Origin: Nitratireductor arenosus
Lineage (GTDB): Bacteria > Pseudomonadota > Alphaproteobacteria > Rhizobiales > Rhizobiaceae
Direction: 5' to 3'
DNA: 64,000 nt
Assembly: GCF_009742725.1 (NCBI RefSeq)
Contig: NZ_WPHG01000001.1
Span: forward strand, 594,001 to 658,000
Part shown: piece after piece, positions 47,883 to 57,450 of the stretch
How positions within the stretch are numbered: the stretch's first letter is position 1
Layout: every line of letters begins with the position of its first letter
Translations under genes and position numbers: made by a program
Notes under the pieces: generated by a model
The model's input: the letters and a program-made list of their open reading frames with translations, nothing else
Databases searched by the model: none
What the model was told of the DNA's origin: nothing

Positions 47883-48637
47883 CTGAAAAGGTCCTGTTCC
47901 AGCGGCCGGATAATCTGGCTTGTGTCACCTTCTCCGCAAAAACGTTGCGCGCCCTTGACGAGGGCGGCCGGAACCCCTTCGGCCGCCTGCCCCATCAGCA
48001 ACGAGCCGGCGGCGGCGAACTCATCGGCAACCGCGACTTCAGTATGCTGCAATACCCGACCGTATCGGTCGTTGGAGCCGCTCTGCCGGCTGAGCGCGGT
48101 CAGTCCCGACGCGCCGATCGCCACACCGCAGGTGCCCATGCGCCACGGCCTGCCGAAGCTGTCGGCGATAACGACGGCGATATCCGCTCCCGTGCCGGCA
48201 CGCAGCGCGGCGCGAAGGGTCGCCGCCGACCGGTCCGGGTCGGAGGGCAGGAGAAGCACATCCGTCTGCCCGCGACCGACATTGGACTGATCGATGCCCG
48301 CATTGGCCATGACATGGCCAAGGCGATGCCGGACGATCAGGACACCGGGAACCACGCGCAGCACATCCGTACTTTCGCGCAGCACCAGTTCGACAAGCCG
48401 GGAGTCCTTCCCGCACGCGGCGGCCAGTTCGATCGCCCGTACCGAGGGCTCGATCTCTTCAAGCGAGACGAAACGGTCTTCCGCCTTCGAGACGATCTTC
48501 TGGGCAATCACCAGAACGTCGCCATCCTCCCATGCGATGCCGCGTTCATGCGCAGCGCCACGGAATATCCCGGCGAGGTCGTCACCCGGCTGTATGTCGG
48601 GCAGGCCAAGCAGAGGGAGCAAGGTGATCGGTTTCAT
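47879..48637 (-). CDS. cofE: Coenzyme F420-0:L-glutamate ligase CofE
   Basis: GTP-dependent addition of gamma-glutamates to F420-0. 252 residues: only the ligase domain, without the C-terminal FMN nitroreductase domain of mycobacterial FbiB. Signatures: [31 protein letters not shown] and [19 protein letters not shown]. Seven bases separate it from npdG. Confidence 0.96.
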   Translation of the reverse strand: MKPITLLPLLGLPDIQPGDDLAGIFRGAAHERGIAWEDGDVLVIAQKIVSKAEDRFVSLEEIEPSVRAIELAAACGKDSRLVELVLRESTDVLRVVPGVLIVRHRLGHVMANAGIDQSNVGRGQTDVLLLPSDPDRSAATLRAALRAGTGADIAVVIADSFGRPWRMGTCGVAIGASGLTALSRQSGSNDRYGRVLQHTEVAVADEFAAAGSLLMGQAAEGVPAALVKGAQRFCGEGDTSQIIRPLEQDLFR

Positions 48638-48644
48638 GGAAAGC

Positions 48645-49337
48645 TCAATTCGCAGACGAAAGACCGGTAACCCGGATTCCCGTATGCGTCTTGTAACGCT
48701 TGTTTAATCCGATGAGCACCGACGTCAACGCCTCGGCTGCGGCGGCGTTGTCTATCGGCCCGGCGTGGTGGCCCACGATGCCGCAGCGTCCGGCGACGTT
48801 GATGACGGCACTGCGGGCCGCGACACTGTTGCCGGTCACCAGCACATCGCAATCGACCGGCCCATCCTCGCGAAGATGGGCGGCGGCCACGTTCTGAAAG
48901 GCGGAGACAACATGGACGCCTTCGCCGAGTTGGTCCTGCGCTTCCTTTCCGGCCGAACCACCGGCCGGGAGTTGCACGCGAGCGACCTTCGGCGGCATCA
49001 GCGGCACCGTCGCGCAGACCACGATCTTGCCGGCGACAACGGTCGCGACGGCGTCCAGCGTCTCCCTCTGCGAGGCGTAGGGAACGGCGAGAACGACCAT
49101 GTCGCCGCGTGCGGCCGCATCGACATTGTCTGTCCCATGGCACTTCACGTCGGATTGGCCCATGTTCGCGCAGCGCTGGCGTAGAGCCTCTACGGCCGAC
49201 CGCGCACGCTCGGCGTCCCGCGACCCGATCACGACTTCGTAGCCCGCCCGCACCAGCCGATAGGCGAGACCGCCGCCAAGGTCGCCACCGCCGCCGAGGA
49301 CAGCGACAACGTTCACCGGAAACTCATTGTCTTGCAT
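48645..49337 (-). CDS. npdG: NADPH-dependent F420 reductase (Fno/NpdG-like)
   Basis: Transfers hydride between NADPH and F420. 230 residues from ATG 49337. The Rossmann motif is VAVLGGGGDLGGGLAYRL and SRDAERA supplies the NADP-phosphate pocket (SRxxEKA in the family). VLAVPYASQRETL, ATVPLMPP and AFQNVAA match the Fno/NpdG pattern. Its place directly before cofE supports the F420 role over a general NADP oxidoreductase. A longer 345-residue frame extends into the rhodanese gene and is not credible. Confidence 0.93.
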   Translation of the reverse strand: MQDNEFPVNVVAVLGGGGDLGGGLAYRLVRAGYEVVIGSRDAERARSAVEALRQRCANMGQSDVKCHGTDNVDAAARGDMVVLAVPYASQRETLDAVATVVAGKIVVCATVPLMPPKVARVQLPAGGSAGKEAQDQLGEGVHVVSAFQNVAAAHLREDGPVDCDVLVTGNSVAARSAVINVAGRCGIVGHHAGPIDNAAAAEALTSVLIGLNKRYKTHTGIRVTGLSSAN

Positions 49338-49380
49338 GGTTAGCCCCAATTCGTCTTGCTCGCGCGGCCTTTGGCAGTCG

Positions 49381-49788
49381 TCAGGCAGGTTGGCGGTTCT
49401 TGTCTTCGTCCTTCTTGACGGGCCCCCCAGCCTCGACCCAGCCGGTGAACCCTTCCCTGATATGAGCGGCTTCGAAGCCCATGTCCTGGAGCGTCGCGAC
49501 CGCCAGCGCCGAACGCCATCCGGAAGCGCAATGGAAGATGAACTTCTTGTCCTGCTGGAAGTCCGGCTTGGCGTATGGGCTCTCCGGGTCGACCCAGAAT
49601 TCGAGCATGCCGCGGGGCGCGTGCATGCTGTTTTCGATATAGCCGGACCGCTGACGCTCGCGAATGTCGCGAATATCGACAATCACTACGTTGGGATCGC
49701 TGGCGAGCCGGATCGCATGCTGTGCGGATATCTCCTCGATACGATCACGTGCGCTGGCCACCATCTGCGCTGACGTTTTCTTCAACAT
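49381..49788 (-). CDS. Rhodanese-like domain protein
   Basis: Single-domain rhodanese, 135 residues, cytoplasmic. VVIVDIRDIRER is the first signature; the active-site loop is HCASGWRSALA with the catalytic Cys; IREGFTGWVEAGGP closes the domain. It is embedded between the PrpE-like and npdG genes with 44 and 43 base gaps. What sulfur transfer would do in an F420/catabolic operon is unclear. Confidence 0.92.
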   Translation of the reverse strand: MLKKTSAQMVASARDRIEEISAQHAIRLASDPNVVIVDIRDIRERQRSGYIENSMHAPRGMLEFWVDPESPYAKPDFQQDKKFIFHCASGWRSALAVATLQDMGFEAAHIREGFTGWVEAGGPVKKDEDKNRQPA

Positions 49789-49832
49789 ACTTCACACTCC
49801 AGACTGTCGGGCCAGCCGGTTGCCGCCCTTGT

Positions 49833-51758
49833 TCAATCGGTCGAAACGGTGGCGCTCCGGATCATGCCGCGCGCGCCGAGGGCGTCGTTGATTTCCGGGA
49901 GCGCTGCTGGATCCTCGATGACGGCCGGCACCTTCCATTCCTCGCCATTGGCCATCGCGCGGATAATGCCCCGCAGGATCTTGCCCGAGCGTGTCTTGGG
50001 AAGGCGATCGACCTTCACCGCGCTCCTGAGCGCGGCGACAGCGCCGATCCGCTCCCTAACCAGGGCAACCAACTCCTTCTCGATCTGGTCGGTGTCAGTC
50101 CGCGCTCCGTCCCGGACAACATAGAGGCCAAGCGGGAGTTCCGTCTTCAGCTCGTCGGCAACGCCTACCACAGCGCATTCGGCAACGTCGGGATGGCTCG
50201 CGATCACCTCTTCCATGGCGCCGGTCGACAGCCGGTGGCCGGCAACGTTGATGACGTCATCCGTCCGAGCCATGATGTGGACATAGCCGTCCTCGTCCAT
50301 CACGCCGGCATCCGATGTGGCGTAATAGCCCGGAAACTGCGAGAGATACGAGTTGGTGAACCTGTCGTCGGCATTCCACAGTGTCGGCAGGGAAGATGGC
50401 GGCAACGGAAGCTTGCAGACGATGTTGCCGAGGATCCCCGGAGCCACCTGCACGCCCGCATCGTCGAGGACGCGAATGTCATAGCCCGGCATCGGCACGC
50501 CGGTCGAACCGGCCTTGTCCGGCAGGATGCCGAGACCGACGGGATTGCCCGTCATCGGCCAGCCTGTCTCCGTTTGCCACCAGTGATTGACGACCGGACG
50601 GCCAATATGCCGCCCCGCCCATTCGATGACGGCCGTGTCGGCGCGCTCTCCGGCAAGGAAAAGGGTGCGGAAATTCGAAAAGTCGTACCGACGGACCAGA
50701 TGGCCGTCCGGGTCTTCCTTCTTCACCGCGCGAATGGCGGTCGGCGCGGCGAAGAGTGCCGCGACCTTGTGTTCCTGGATCACCCGCCAGAAAGCGCCGG
50801 CATCAGGCGTGCCGACCGGCTTGCCTTCATAGACAACGGTGGTGCAGCCGTGAAGCAGCGGCGCGTAGCAGATATAGGAATGACCGACGACCCAGCCGAT
50901 ATCGGACGCAGCCCAAAACACGTCTCCCGGCTCTACGCCGTAGTGGTAGCGCATACTCCATTTCAGAGCGACCATGTGACCGCCATTGTCGCGGACCACG
51001 CCCTTCGGCTGGCCGGTCGTACCGGATGTATAGAGGATATAAAGCGGATCGGTGGCGGCGACTGGCACACACTCCGCCATGTGGCCTTGCGCCAGCGCGG
51101 TTCCGACGAGATCCGCATAATCGGCATCGCGCCCCGGCGTCAGGTCGCAGACCTGCGCATCGCGCTGCAGGATCAGGCAGAAATCCGGCGAGGAAACCGC
51201 CAGATCGAGCGCCTCGTCGAGAAGCGCCTTGTAGTCGATCACGCGCGAGCGCTCTATGCCGCAGGACGCCGAGATGATCGCCTTCGGCCGGGCGTCGTCG
51301 ATCCGCGTCGCGAGTTCCGGCGCCGCGAAGCCACCGAAGACGGTCGAGTGAACGGCGCCGAGACGGGCGCAGGCCAGCATCGCGAAGATCGCTTCCGCGA
51401 CCATCGGCATGTAGATGATGACCCGGTCGCCCCTGGTAACACCCTTGGCACGCAGCACATGCGCCAGCGCGCCGACATGGGCCTGCACTTGCGTGAAGGT
51501 GAAGCTCGTCTTCATGCCCGTGACCGGACTGTCGTGGATAACCGCCGTTTGGTCACCACGTCCGCTGGCCACATGCCGGTCGACGCAGTTCCAGCAAGTG
51601 TTGCAGGTGGCTCCGACAAACCAGCGGCCGTAGATGCCTTGTCCGGGATCGAACACCCGCGACGCCGGCTCGACCCAGTCGATCTCGCGAGCTGCAACGG
51701 CCCAGAAGGCTTCCGGGTCGGCCTGCCATTTCCGGTATGTCTGCATGTAGTTGGGCAT
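49833..51758 (-). CDS. prpE: Acyl-CoA synthetase, propionyl-CoA synthetase (PrpE) type
   Basis: ATP- and CoA-dependent activation of a short carboxylic acid, 641 residues. The N-terminal WFVGATCNTCWNCVDRHV is a PrpE/Acs pattern. P-loop YTSGTTGQPKG; A5 region NHWWQTETGWPMTGN; A8 hinge YYATSDAGVMDEDGYVHIMARTDDVINVAGHRLSTG; A10 RLPKTRSGKILR with the acylation-target Lys. Substrate may be propionate, 3-hydroxypropionate or another short acid made by the upstream steps. Confidence 0.9.
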   Translation of the reverse strand: MPNYMQTYRKWQADPEAFWAVAAREIDWVEPASRVFDPGQGIYGRWFVGATCNTCWNCVDRHVASGRGDQTAVIHDSPVTGMKTSFTFTQVQAHVGALAHVLRAKGVTRGDRVIIYMPMVAEAIFAMLACARLGAVHSTVFGGFAAPELATRIDDARPKAIISASCGIERSRVIDYKALLDEALDLAVSSPDFCLILQRDAQVCDLTPGRDADYADLVGTALAQGHMAECVPVAATDPLYILYTSGTTGQPKGVVRDNGGHMVALKWSMRYHYGVEPGDVFWAASDIGWVVGHSYICYAPLLHGCTTVVYEGKPVGTPDAGAFWRVIQEHKVAALFAAPTAIRAVKKEDPDGHLVRRYDFSNFRTLFLAGERADTAVIEWAGRHIGRPVVNHWWQTETGWPMTGNPVGLGILPDKAGSTGVPMPGYDIRVLDDAGVQVAPGILGNIVCKLPLPPSSLPTLWNADDRFTNSYLSQFPGYYATSDAGVMDEDGYVHIMARTDDVINVAGHRLSTGAMEEVIASHPDVAECAVVGVADELKTELPLGLYVVRDGARTDTDQIEKELVALVRERIGAVAALRSAVKVDRLPKTRSGKILRGIIRAMANGEEWKVPAVIEDPAALPEINDALGARGMIRSATVSTD

Positions 51759-51810
51759 ATGTTTTGGTTACCTGATGGGATGATGCGAATGACGGCGACC
51801 AGCCCGGACG

Positions 51811-53502
51811 TTACCCGTCGTAGCCGTAGACCGCATGTGCAACTTCCTGTGAGATGATGCCGGCCCTGATATCCGCCTCCACCAATTCGCGGCTGCGCCT
51901 CTTCGGATCGCCCCAGCCTCCGCCGCCCGAAGATCGTACTGTCAGAACACCGGGCGCGAGTTCGGCAACACCGAAATCCTCCAGCGCGCCGATCTCTCCG
52001 TCGCCCGCTTGCGCTACGACCTCGCCACGCGCGCCGCTTGTGCCATGGACGACCCCGAAGCCGGTCTGCGCGCCCACGCCCTCGCCACGGAGGTTGTGAC
52101 GGGTCGGCGTCAGGAACTGTACCGAATACTCCACCCCGGCACCGCCGCGATACTCTCCCGCGCCGGCGCTGTCGCACCGGAACTCGTGGCGCAGGAAGCG
52201 CACCGGATAGATCTGCTCGTAGAGTTCGAGATTCGGAATGGTGATCGCGCCAAGGCTCTGGAGCTGGCCTATCTGGTCGAAGCCATCGCGCACCGCCATC
52301 GCGCCGCCGCCCGGCTGCGCTGCCATGTGGAACATGACGAACAGTTCGTTGGTGTCCGGTCGCCGCCCGAAAGTGACCGGATGGCACGGTTTGCCCCAGC
52401 CGGCCGACACCAGGTTCGGCATAACGTCTTCAAACGCCCGCCAGCAGGCATGGACGATCTCATAGGTCGGGTGATGCGTGCAGAACGTCACTGGCGCGGG
52501 CGCGACCGGATTCACGAGGCTTCCCAACGGCGCCTTGACCGTGATCATCCGGTAGCTGCCGCTGTTCAGTGGAATGCGCCCGCCCAGCAAGGTCGCGAAG
52601 GCCAGATACACCGCCGAGCAGGTATTGGTGTAGGAACTGTTCTTGTAGGATTCGATCTGCGGACTCGTGCCGGTGAAGTCGACCTTGATGTCGCTGCCTT
52701 CGACCGTTATTTCTACGCAGATATCGATCTCGCGTTTGCTGATGCCGTCATTGGTCATGAAATCCCGGCCGCGATAGACGCCGTCGGGAATGGCTTCGAC
52801 CTCTTTGCGAACAATACGCTCGGCATAATCGAGCACCCCGACGCAGAAATTGCCGAACTCGGCGACGCCAAACTGGTCTGCCATTTCGCGGATGCGCGTG
52901 CCGCCCACCTTGACCGCTCCAACCATGGATTGCAGATCCGCCGCGACCATCTCGGGAAAACGGGTGTTGAGCGTGACGAGGTTGACCACGTCGTGTTTGA
53001 ACTCGTCCCTGTCGTAGATCTTGACCGGCGGAATGCGAATGCCCTCTTGGAAGATTTCGCGGGCGAGCGGGTTGTAGGTGCCGGCGACACCGCCGCCGAT
53101 GTCGACCTGGTGCGCGCGCGAACAGGCGAAAGCGAGAAGCTGCCCGTCGTGGAACACCGGCATGATCACCGTGAAGTCCGGCAGGTGATTACCCCCGGCT
53201 ACGTAGGGGTCGTTCAGAAGGAAGACATCGCCGTCGCGGATATCGTTGCCCCAATACTCGATCAGGCGCTCGACCGCGAACCCGCCCCCGCCTGTGTGGA
53301 TCGGCACGCCGTCGGCCTGCGAAATGAGGTGGCCCGCAGCATCGGTCAGGTAACACGAGAAGTCGTGCGACTGGTTGAAGATCGGGCTGCGGGAAGACCG
53401 CAGCATGACGATCCCCATCTCGCGTGAGATGAAGTTGAGCTTGTTTTCGAAGACCGACAGCGAGACGGGATCGATATCGGTTTTCTGCGCAACGTTGATC
53501 AT
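51811..53502 (-). CDS. Hydantoinase B / oxoprolinase family protein (HyuB)
   Basis: 563 residues. The start at 53502 overlaps the HyuA stop (ATGA). Family blocks: DPVSLSVFENKLNFISREMG, RSPIFNQSHDFSCYL, LLNDPYVAGGNHLPDFTV, RAHQVDIGGGVAGTYNP and SSGGGGWGDPKRR. It pairs with HyuA as an ATP-dependent amide or lactam hydrolase, or as a carboxylase in related systems (acetophenone/acetone carboxylase-like). A 648-residue reading begins inside hyuA and is rejected. Confidence 0.93.
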   Translation of the reverse strand: MINVAQKTDIDPVSLSVFENKLNFISREMGIVMLRSSRSPIFNQSHDFSCYLTDAAGHLISQADGVPIHTGGGGFAVERLIEYWGNDIRDGDVFLLNDPYVAGGNHLPDFTVIMPVFHDGQLLAFACSRAHQVDIGGGVAGTYNPLAREIFQEGIRIPPVKIYDRDEFKHDVVNLVTLNTRFPEMVAADLQSMVGAVKVGGTRIREMADQFGVAEFGNFCVGVLDYAERIVRKEVEAIPDGVYRGRDFMTNDGISKREIDICVEITVEGSDIKVDFTGTSPQIESYKNSSYTNTCSAVYLAFATLLGGRIPLNSGSYRMITVKAPLGSLVNPVAPAPVTFCTHHPTYEIVHACWRAFEDVMPNLVSAGWGKPCHPVTFGRRPDTNELFVMFHMAAQPGGGAMAVRDGFDQIGQLQSLGAITIPNLELYEQIYPVRFLRHEFRCDSAGAGEYRGGAGVEYSVQFLTPTRHNLRGEGVGAQTGFGVVHGTSGARGEVVAQAGDGEIGALEDFGVAELAPGVLTVRSSGGGGWGDPKRRSRELVEADIRAGIISQEVAHAVYGYDG

Positions 53503-55583
53503 GCCGCCGAGCCTTTCTTGGACTGCTTGATCGCATAGTTTCCGAACCCGTCCACGGTGGCGGTGTCGCCGCGATCCAGGAGTATCGACGTCGTTGCTTC
53601 CTCTATGACGGCGGGCCCGGCGATCGTCTGGCCGGGTACCAGATCGTCGCCCTTCCAGACGTCGATCTCGACTGGCGTCCTCGACCATTCGAACCACGCC
53701 GTCCTGTTCTTGTGGGGGCCCGCCGCCGCGTCGGAGAAACCCTCGCGTCTCGGCCATTCGAGTTTCGTCAACTTGCCGATTGAATTGACCTGCAGACTGA
53801 CCAACTCGAGCGGGCCGTCGGGATGCTGGTGATGGTAGAGTTCCTGATGCTGCGCATGGAATATCTCAGCGGCCGCCGCGAGCGACGCGCACGTGACGGG
53901 TAGCGCGACCGGAACCGGAATGCTCCATACTTGGCCAACGTAGCGAAGCTCGGCAACGGCTTCCGCCGACTGCCTGTCTTCCGGAAGTCCCGTGCGGGTC
54001 AGCTGCTCGCGAGACCTCGCGACGATGTCCTCGACCGCGTTCTGCAGGCCGTCGATATCCACCTCCCCCAACGGCCTGATGACGCTGATGACCTGATCCT
54101 GGAGCACATCGGACTGCATCATGCCGACCGAGCAGGCGACCGATGCCTGCCTTGGAACATAGATCCCGGCCATGCCGAGCATCCGGCACACGGCACTGAC
54201 GTGCAGGCCCGACGCTCCGCCTGCTGCCACAAGCGTATAGTCGCGCAGGTCGAGGCCGCTTTCGGCCGCGAGGATCGTCAGGGAATTCGCCATGTTGTTG
54301 TTCGCGATATGCACCACCGACAGCGCCGCCTGCTCGAGGCCGATACCGAGCGGCGTTGCAAGCCTGGCATCTATCGCCGCGCGCGCGCCCTCGATGTCCA
54401 GCACCATGCTGCCACTCAGGAAGGTATCGATGCCAAGCCGGCCGAGCACGAGATTGGCGTCCGTGACGGTCGGCAGCTGGCCGCCTTTGCGATAGCTGAC
54501 CGGCCCGGGTGTGCTGCCGGCGCTGTCCGGACCGACGCGCAGCAGACCGCCCTTGTCGATGCGAGCTATGGTGCCGCCGCCGGTGCCGATCGTGCGAATA
54601 TCGATCGAAGGCACGGCCATGTGGTAACCCTCGATATCGGTAACCGCCTTGGAACCGACCTTCTTGTTCTGGGTGACGAGTATGTCGATACTCGTACCGC
54701 CCATGTCGAAGAAGACGACATTGTCGTTGTTGCTTGTTTCGGCCCATCCGAGCGCCGCGGACGCGCCAGCGGCCGGGCCGGACAGGACGGCCCTCACCGG
54801 CGCCGTCGACAGCATGGCGACATTCACCAGACCGCCATTGGACTGCATGATCAGCGGTTCGCAGGGAAGGCCGCGGCCGGTAAGGCCCTCGCATAGTCGG
54901 CGCAGATAGTGGACCGTCTTCGGACCGACATAAGCGTTCACCACAGCGGTCGAAGTGCGCTCATACTCGCCGATAACCGGCATGAGTTCGCTGGAAACCG
55001 AGATGAATATCTCGGGCAGACGCCGACGCAGGGCCTGCGCGACCGCCGCCTCGTGCGTATCGTTCAGATAAGAATTGTAGAGGCACACGGCCACGGCTTC
55101 GACCCCCGCGGCCTCAATGTCGTCGACCAGACGCTCGACATCAGCCGGGCACGGTGCCTTGATGACCTCGCCGGAAGCGCCGATGCGTTCGGCGAGCGTG
55201 AAACGCAGCCAGCGCGGGACGAGTTCGGTCGGATGCGGTTTACCGATATCCCAGACGTCCTGGCGAATACCTCTGCGGATGGCGAGACTGTCGCGAAAGC
55301 CTTCGGTCGCGATCAAGGCAACCTTCGCGCCGCGGCCCTCGACCATCACATTGGTGGCGACCGTGGACCCCAGGCCGAGGAATCCGGTCTGCGACAAAAG
55401 CGCCTCGACCGATATCGCGAGGCTCCGCGCCGCGCTATCCAGCACGTCGAACACGCCCACGGCCGGGTCCGGCAGCGTCGACAGCGCCTTGAATATCTTG
55501 AGCTGGTCGTTGACGGCCTCGTGATCGAGGACCGAAAGATCCGTGAACGTACCGCCCACGTCGATACCAATACTGAACCGCAT
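53499..55583 (-). CDS. Hydantoinase A / oxoprolinase family ATPase (HyuA)
   Basis: 694 residues from ATG 55583, preceded by AAAGGGA. It has an actin-like ATPase core: IGIDVGGTFTDLSVLD (phosphate 1), VVNAYVGPKTVHYLRRL, GPAAGASAALGWAE and FFDMGGTSIDI (phosphate 2). TLVAAGGASGLHVSAVCRMLG is the hydantoinase_A signature. It works with HyuB. The substrate may be a hydantoin, 5-oxoproline, caprolactam-like lactam or an aryl ketone. Confidence 0.94.
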   Translation of the reverse strand: MRFSIGIDVGGTFTDLSVLDHEAVNDQLKIFKALSTLPDPAVGVFDVLDSAARSLAISVEALLSQTGFLGLGSTVATNVMVEGRGAKVALIATEGFRDSLAIRRGIRQDVWDIGKPHPTELVPRWLRFTLAERIGASGEVIKAPCPADVERLVDDIEAAGVEAVAVCLYNSYLNDTHEAAVAQALRRRLPEIFISVSSELMPVIGEYERTSTAVVNAYVGPKTVHYLRRLCEGLTGRGLPCEPLIMQSNGGLVNVAMLSTAPVRAVLSGPAAGASAALGWAETSNNDNVVFFDMGGTSIDILVTQNKKVGSKAVTDIEGYHMAVPSIDIRTIGTGGGTIARIDKGGLLRVGPDSAGSTPGPVSYRKGGQLPTVTDANLVLGRLGIDTFLSGSMVLDIEGARAAIDARLATPLGIGLEQAALSVVHIANNNMANSLTILAAESGLDLRDYTLVAAGGASGLHVSAVCRMLGMAGIYVPRQASVACSVGMMQSDVLQDQVISVIRPLGEVDIDGLQNAVEDIVARSREQLTRTGLPEDRQSAEAVAELRYVGQVWSIPVPVALPVTCASLAAAAEIFHAQHQELYHHQHPDGPLELVSLQVNSIGKLTKLEWPRREGFSDAAAGPHKNRTAWFEWSRTPVEIDVWKGDDLVPGQTIAGPAVIEEATTSILLDRGDTATVDGFGNYAIKQSKKGSAA

Positions 55584-55617
55584 CCGGCGATTTCCCTTTA
55601 AATCAAACAGTGCCGGA

Positions 55618-56205
55618 CTATTCGTGGTAAATGCCCTTCTCGCGCCGCTTGACGATGCCCGCATAGATCTCGTCGCGCTGCTTGAGGATTTTGCGCGCCT
55701 CGTCCGCCCGTGTCAGGAGCTGCTCCTTGCTTGCGGTCGGATAGGCCAATTCGAGGCGGATGCCGTTCGGATCGCGGAAATAGATGGCCTTTGAGCTGGC
55801 ATGGGTCGTCGGACCGATCACGTCGACGCCGTTCGCCACGAGACGTTCCTTGGCGTCGATGAGCGCCTGCTCGCTCTCGACGGTCAGCGCCAAATGATTG
55901 ACCCAGCCGGGCGTGTCGTCGGGATTGGTAACACCCAGACCGTCAAAAAGGTCGAAAAACGCGATGCAGCCGCCGTCCGCCATTTCGAAGAAAAGGTGGA
56001 AATAGGGGCAATACTCGCCCGTCGACGGCACGTGGTCGTGCCACACAATGCCGATCAGCGGCATGTTGAGAATATCTTCGTAGAAGTGCCGCGTCTCCTC
56101 GGAATCACGGCAGCGATAGGCGACGTGATTGAGACCCATGAGGCGCGGAAACTTGTCGCTCATCGTGTAGCAAACGGGCGTGCGGGCAATCGATTCGACG
56201 GTCAT
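55618..56205 (-). CDS. VOC superfamily (glyoxalase/dioxygenase fold) protein
   Basis: 195 residues with two beta-alpha-beta-beta-beta units. Likely metal ligands are His in GLNHVAYRC, His in WVNHLALTV and Glu in GIRLELAYP. YFRDPNGIRLELAYP is the extradiol-dioxygenase/glyoxalase ending. A charged helical tail (RADEARKILKQRDEIY) follows. It is flanked by HyuA and CaiB-type genes. A lyase, epimerase or dioxygenase role cannot be chosen. Confidence 0.85.
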   Translation of the reverse strand: MTVESIARTPVCYTMSDKFPRLMGLNHVAYRCRDSEETRHFYEDILNMPLIGIVWHDHVPSTGEYCPYFHLFFEMADGGCIAFFDLFDGLGVTNPDDTPGWVNHLALTVESEQALIDAKERLVANGVDVIGPTTHASSKAIYFRDPNGIRLELAYPTASKEQLLTRADEARKILKQRDEIYAGIVKRREKGIYHE

Positions 56206-56254
56206 TTTCTCACTCCTTCGTCTCTATGCGAGCGTTTTCAAGACGGGCGGGGTA

Positions 56255-57448
56255 TCAGCGCGTGTACTGCTCGATCGTCCGCGTGGCCCCGAGGCGGTCG
56301 AGCGCTTGCGCATCCATGCCAAGCAGGTCGCGCAATACCTCGTGGGTATGTTCGCCAAGCCTCGGTGCAATACTGTTCTTGACCCCGGTTTCCGGCATCG
56401 AGCGGAATGGAAGGCCGAGCATCTTCACCTCGCCCAAACCCGGCTGTTCGACCGTCTTTACCAGTTCGAGATGGACGACCTGCGGGTCTTCGAACACCTG
56501 CGGAAATTCGTAGACCGGACCAACCGCGATCGCGAGCCGGCTGAGCCGCTCCACCCATTCGGCGGTCGTGGCCTCGGCGATATGGGCGTCCATGCGGGCG
56601 CGAAACGCGTCGAAATTGCGTAACCGATCGCCGTTCGTTTTGAAGCGGCTATCCTCGAACATCTCCATATCACCCAATTCCTCGCAGAGCTTGCGCCACT
56701 GCGCGGGACTGGTCAGGACGATCGTCACCAGCCCGTCGCTCGTCTCGTAGACCTCGCCAGGCGTGACGCTCGGCGAGCGGTTGCCGAGACGTTTGGGCGG
56801 TTTTCCAGATTCGTAATAATTGGCGACCGGGTCGGGAAGCAGGCCGAGCGCGGAAGCAAGCAGGTTGACGTCGATATAGGCGCCCTCGCCCTGACGTTCC
56901 CGGCGTAAAAGCGCGGCATTGATGGCGCCGAGCGCCGTATTGGCTGCGGCGACATCGGCCAGCGAGCCGCCTGGCCTCGTCGGCGGATGGTCGGGCATGC
57001 CGGTCAGCGCCATGAAGCCGCTCATGCCAAGTGCGACCGAATTGTATCCGCCGCGACGTGCATAGGGCCCCGTCTGGCCGAAACCGGTGATGGAGGCATA
57101 GACGATGTCCGGCTTGACCGCCTTGACGGATTGATAATCGACACCGAGTTTGGCCGTCGCGCCGGGCAGGAAATTCTCGATGATGACGTCCGACTTTTTG
57201 GCGAGAGCCAGAATGATATCCCGCCCTTCCGGCTTGCCCATGTCGACGGCGATGCCGCGCTTGCCCCGGTTGAATGACGTGAAGGAAGCCGTCAGCCCGG
57301 TATTGCCGCGCAGCCAGCGCATGTCATCGCCACGGCCCGGCCGTTCGACCTTGATCACGTCGGCCCCCATTTCGGCCATCACCGCGCCGACAAGCGGGCC
57401 GGCCAGGATGCGCGAAAGGTCGAGGACGCGGATGCCTTCGAGAAACAC
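56255..57448 (-). CDS. CaiB/BaiF family (class III) CoA-transferase
   Basis: 397 residues. LEGIRVLDLSRILAGPLVGAVMAEMGADVIKVERPGRGDDMR and IENFLPGATAKLGVDY are diagnostic; GFGQTGPYARRGGYNSVALGMSGFM follows, with the Asp nucleophile expected in the PTRPGGSLADV region. It transfers CoA between carboxylates, likely succinyl-CoA to the pathway acid. Two bases separate it from the crotonase gene. Confidence 0.93.
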   Translation of the reverse strand: MFLEGIRVLDLSRILAGPLVGAVMAEMGADVIKVERPGRGDDMRWLRGNTGLTASFTSFNRGKRGIAVDMGKPEGRDIILALAKKSDVIIENFLPGATAKLGVDYQSVKAVKPDIVYASITGFGQTGPYARRGGYNSVALGMSGFMALTGMPDHPPTRPGGSLADVAAANTALGAINAALLRRERQGEGAYIDVNLLASALGLLPDPVANYYESGKPPKRLGNRSPSVTPGEVYETSDGLVTIVLTSPAQWRKLCEELGDMEMFEDSRFKTNGDRLRNFDAFRARMDAHIAEATTAEWVERLSRLAIAVGPVYEFPQVFEDPQVVHLELVKTVEQPGLGEVKMLGLPFRSMPETGVKNSIAPRLGEHTHEVLRDLLGMDAQALDRLGATRTIEQYTR

Positions 57449-57450
57449 GA

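Noticed and set aside
51811-53757. 648-residue start for HyuB
   Set aside because: The extra 85 residues lie within hyuA in another frame; the ATG at 53502 overlaps the hyuA stop as expected for this gene pair.
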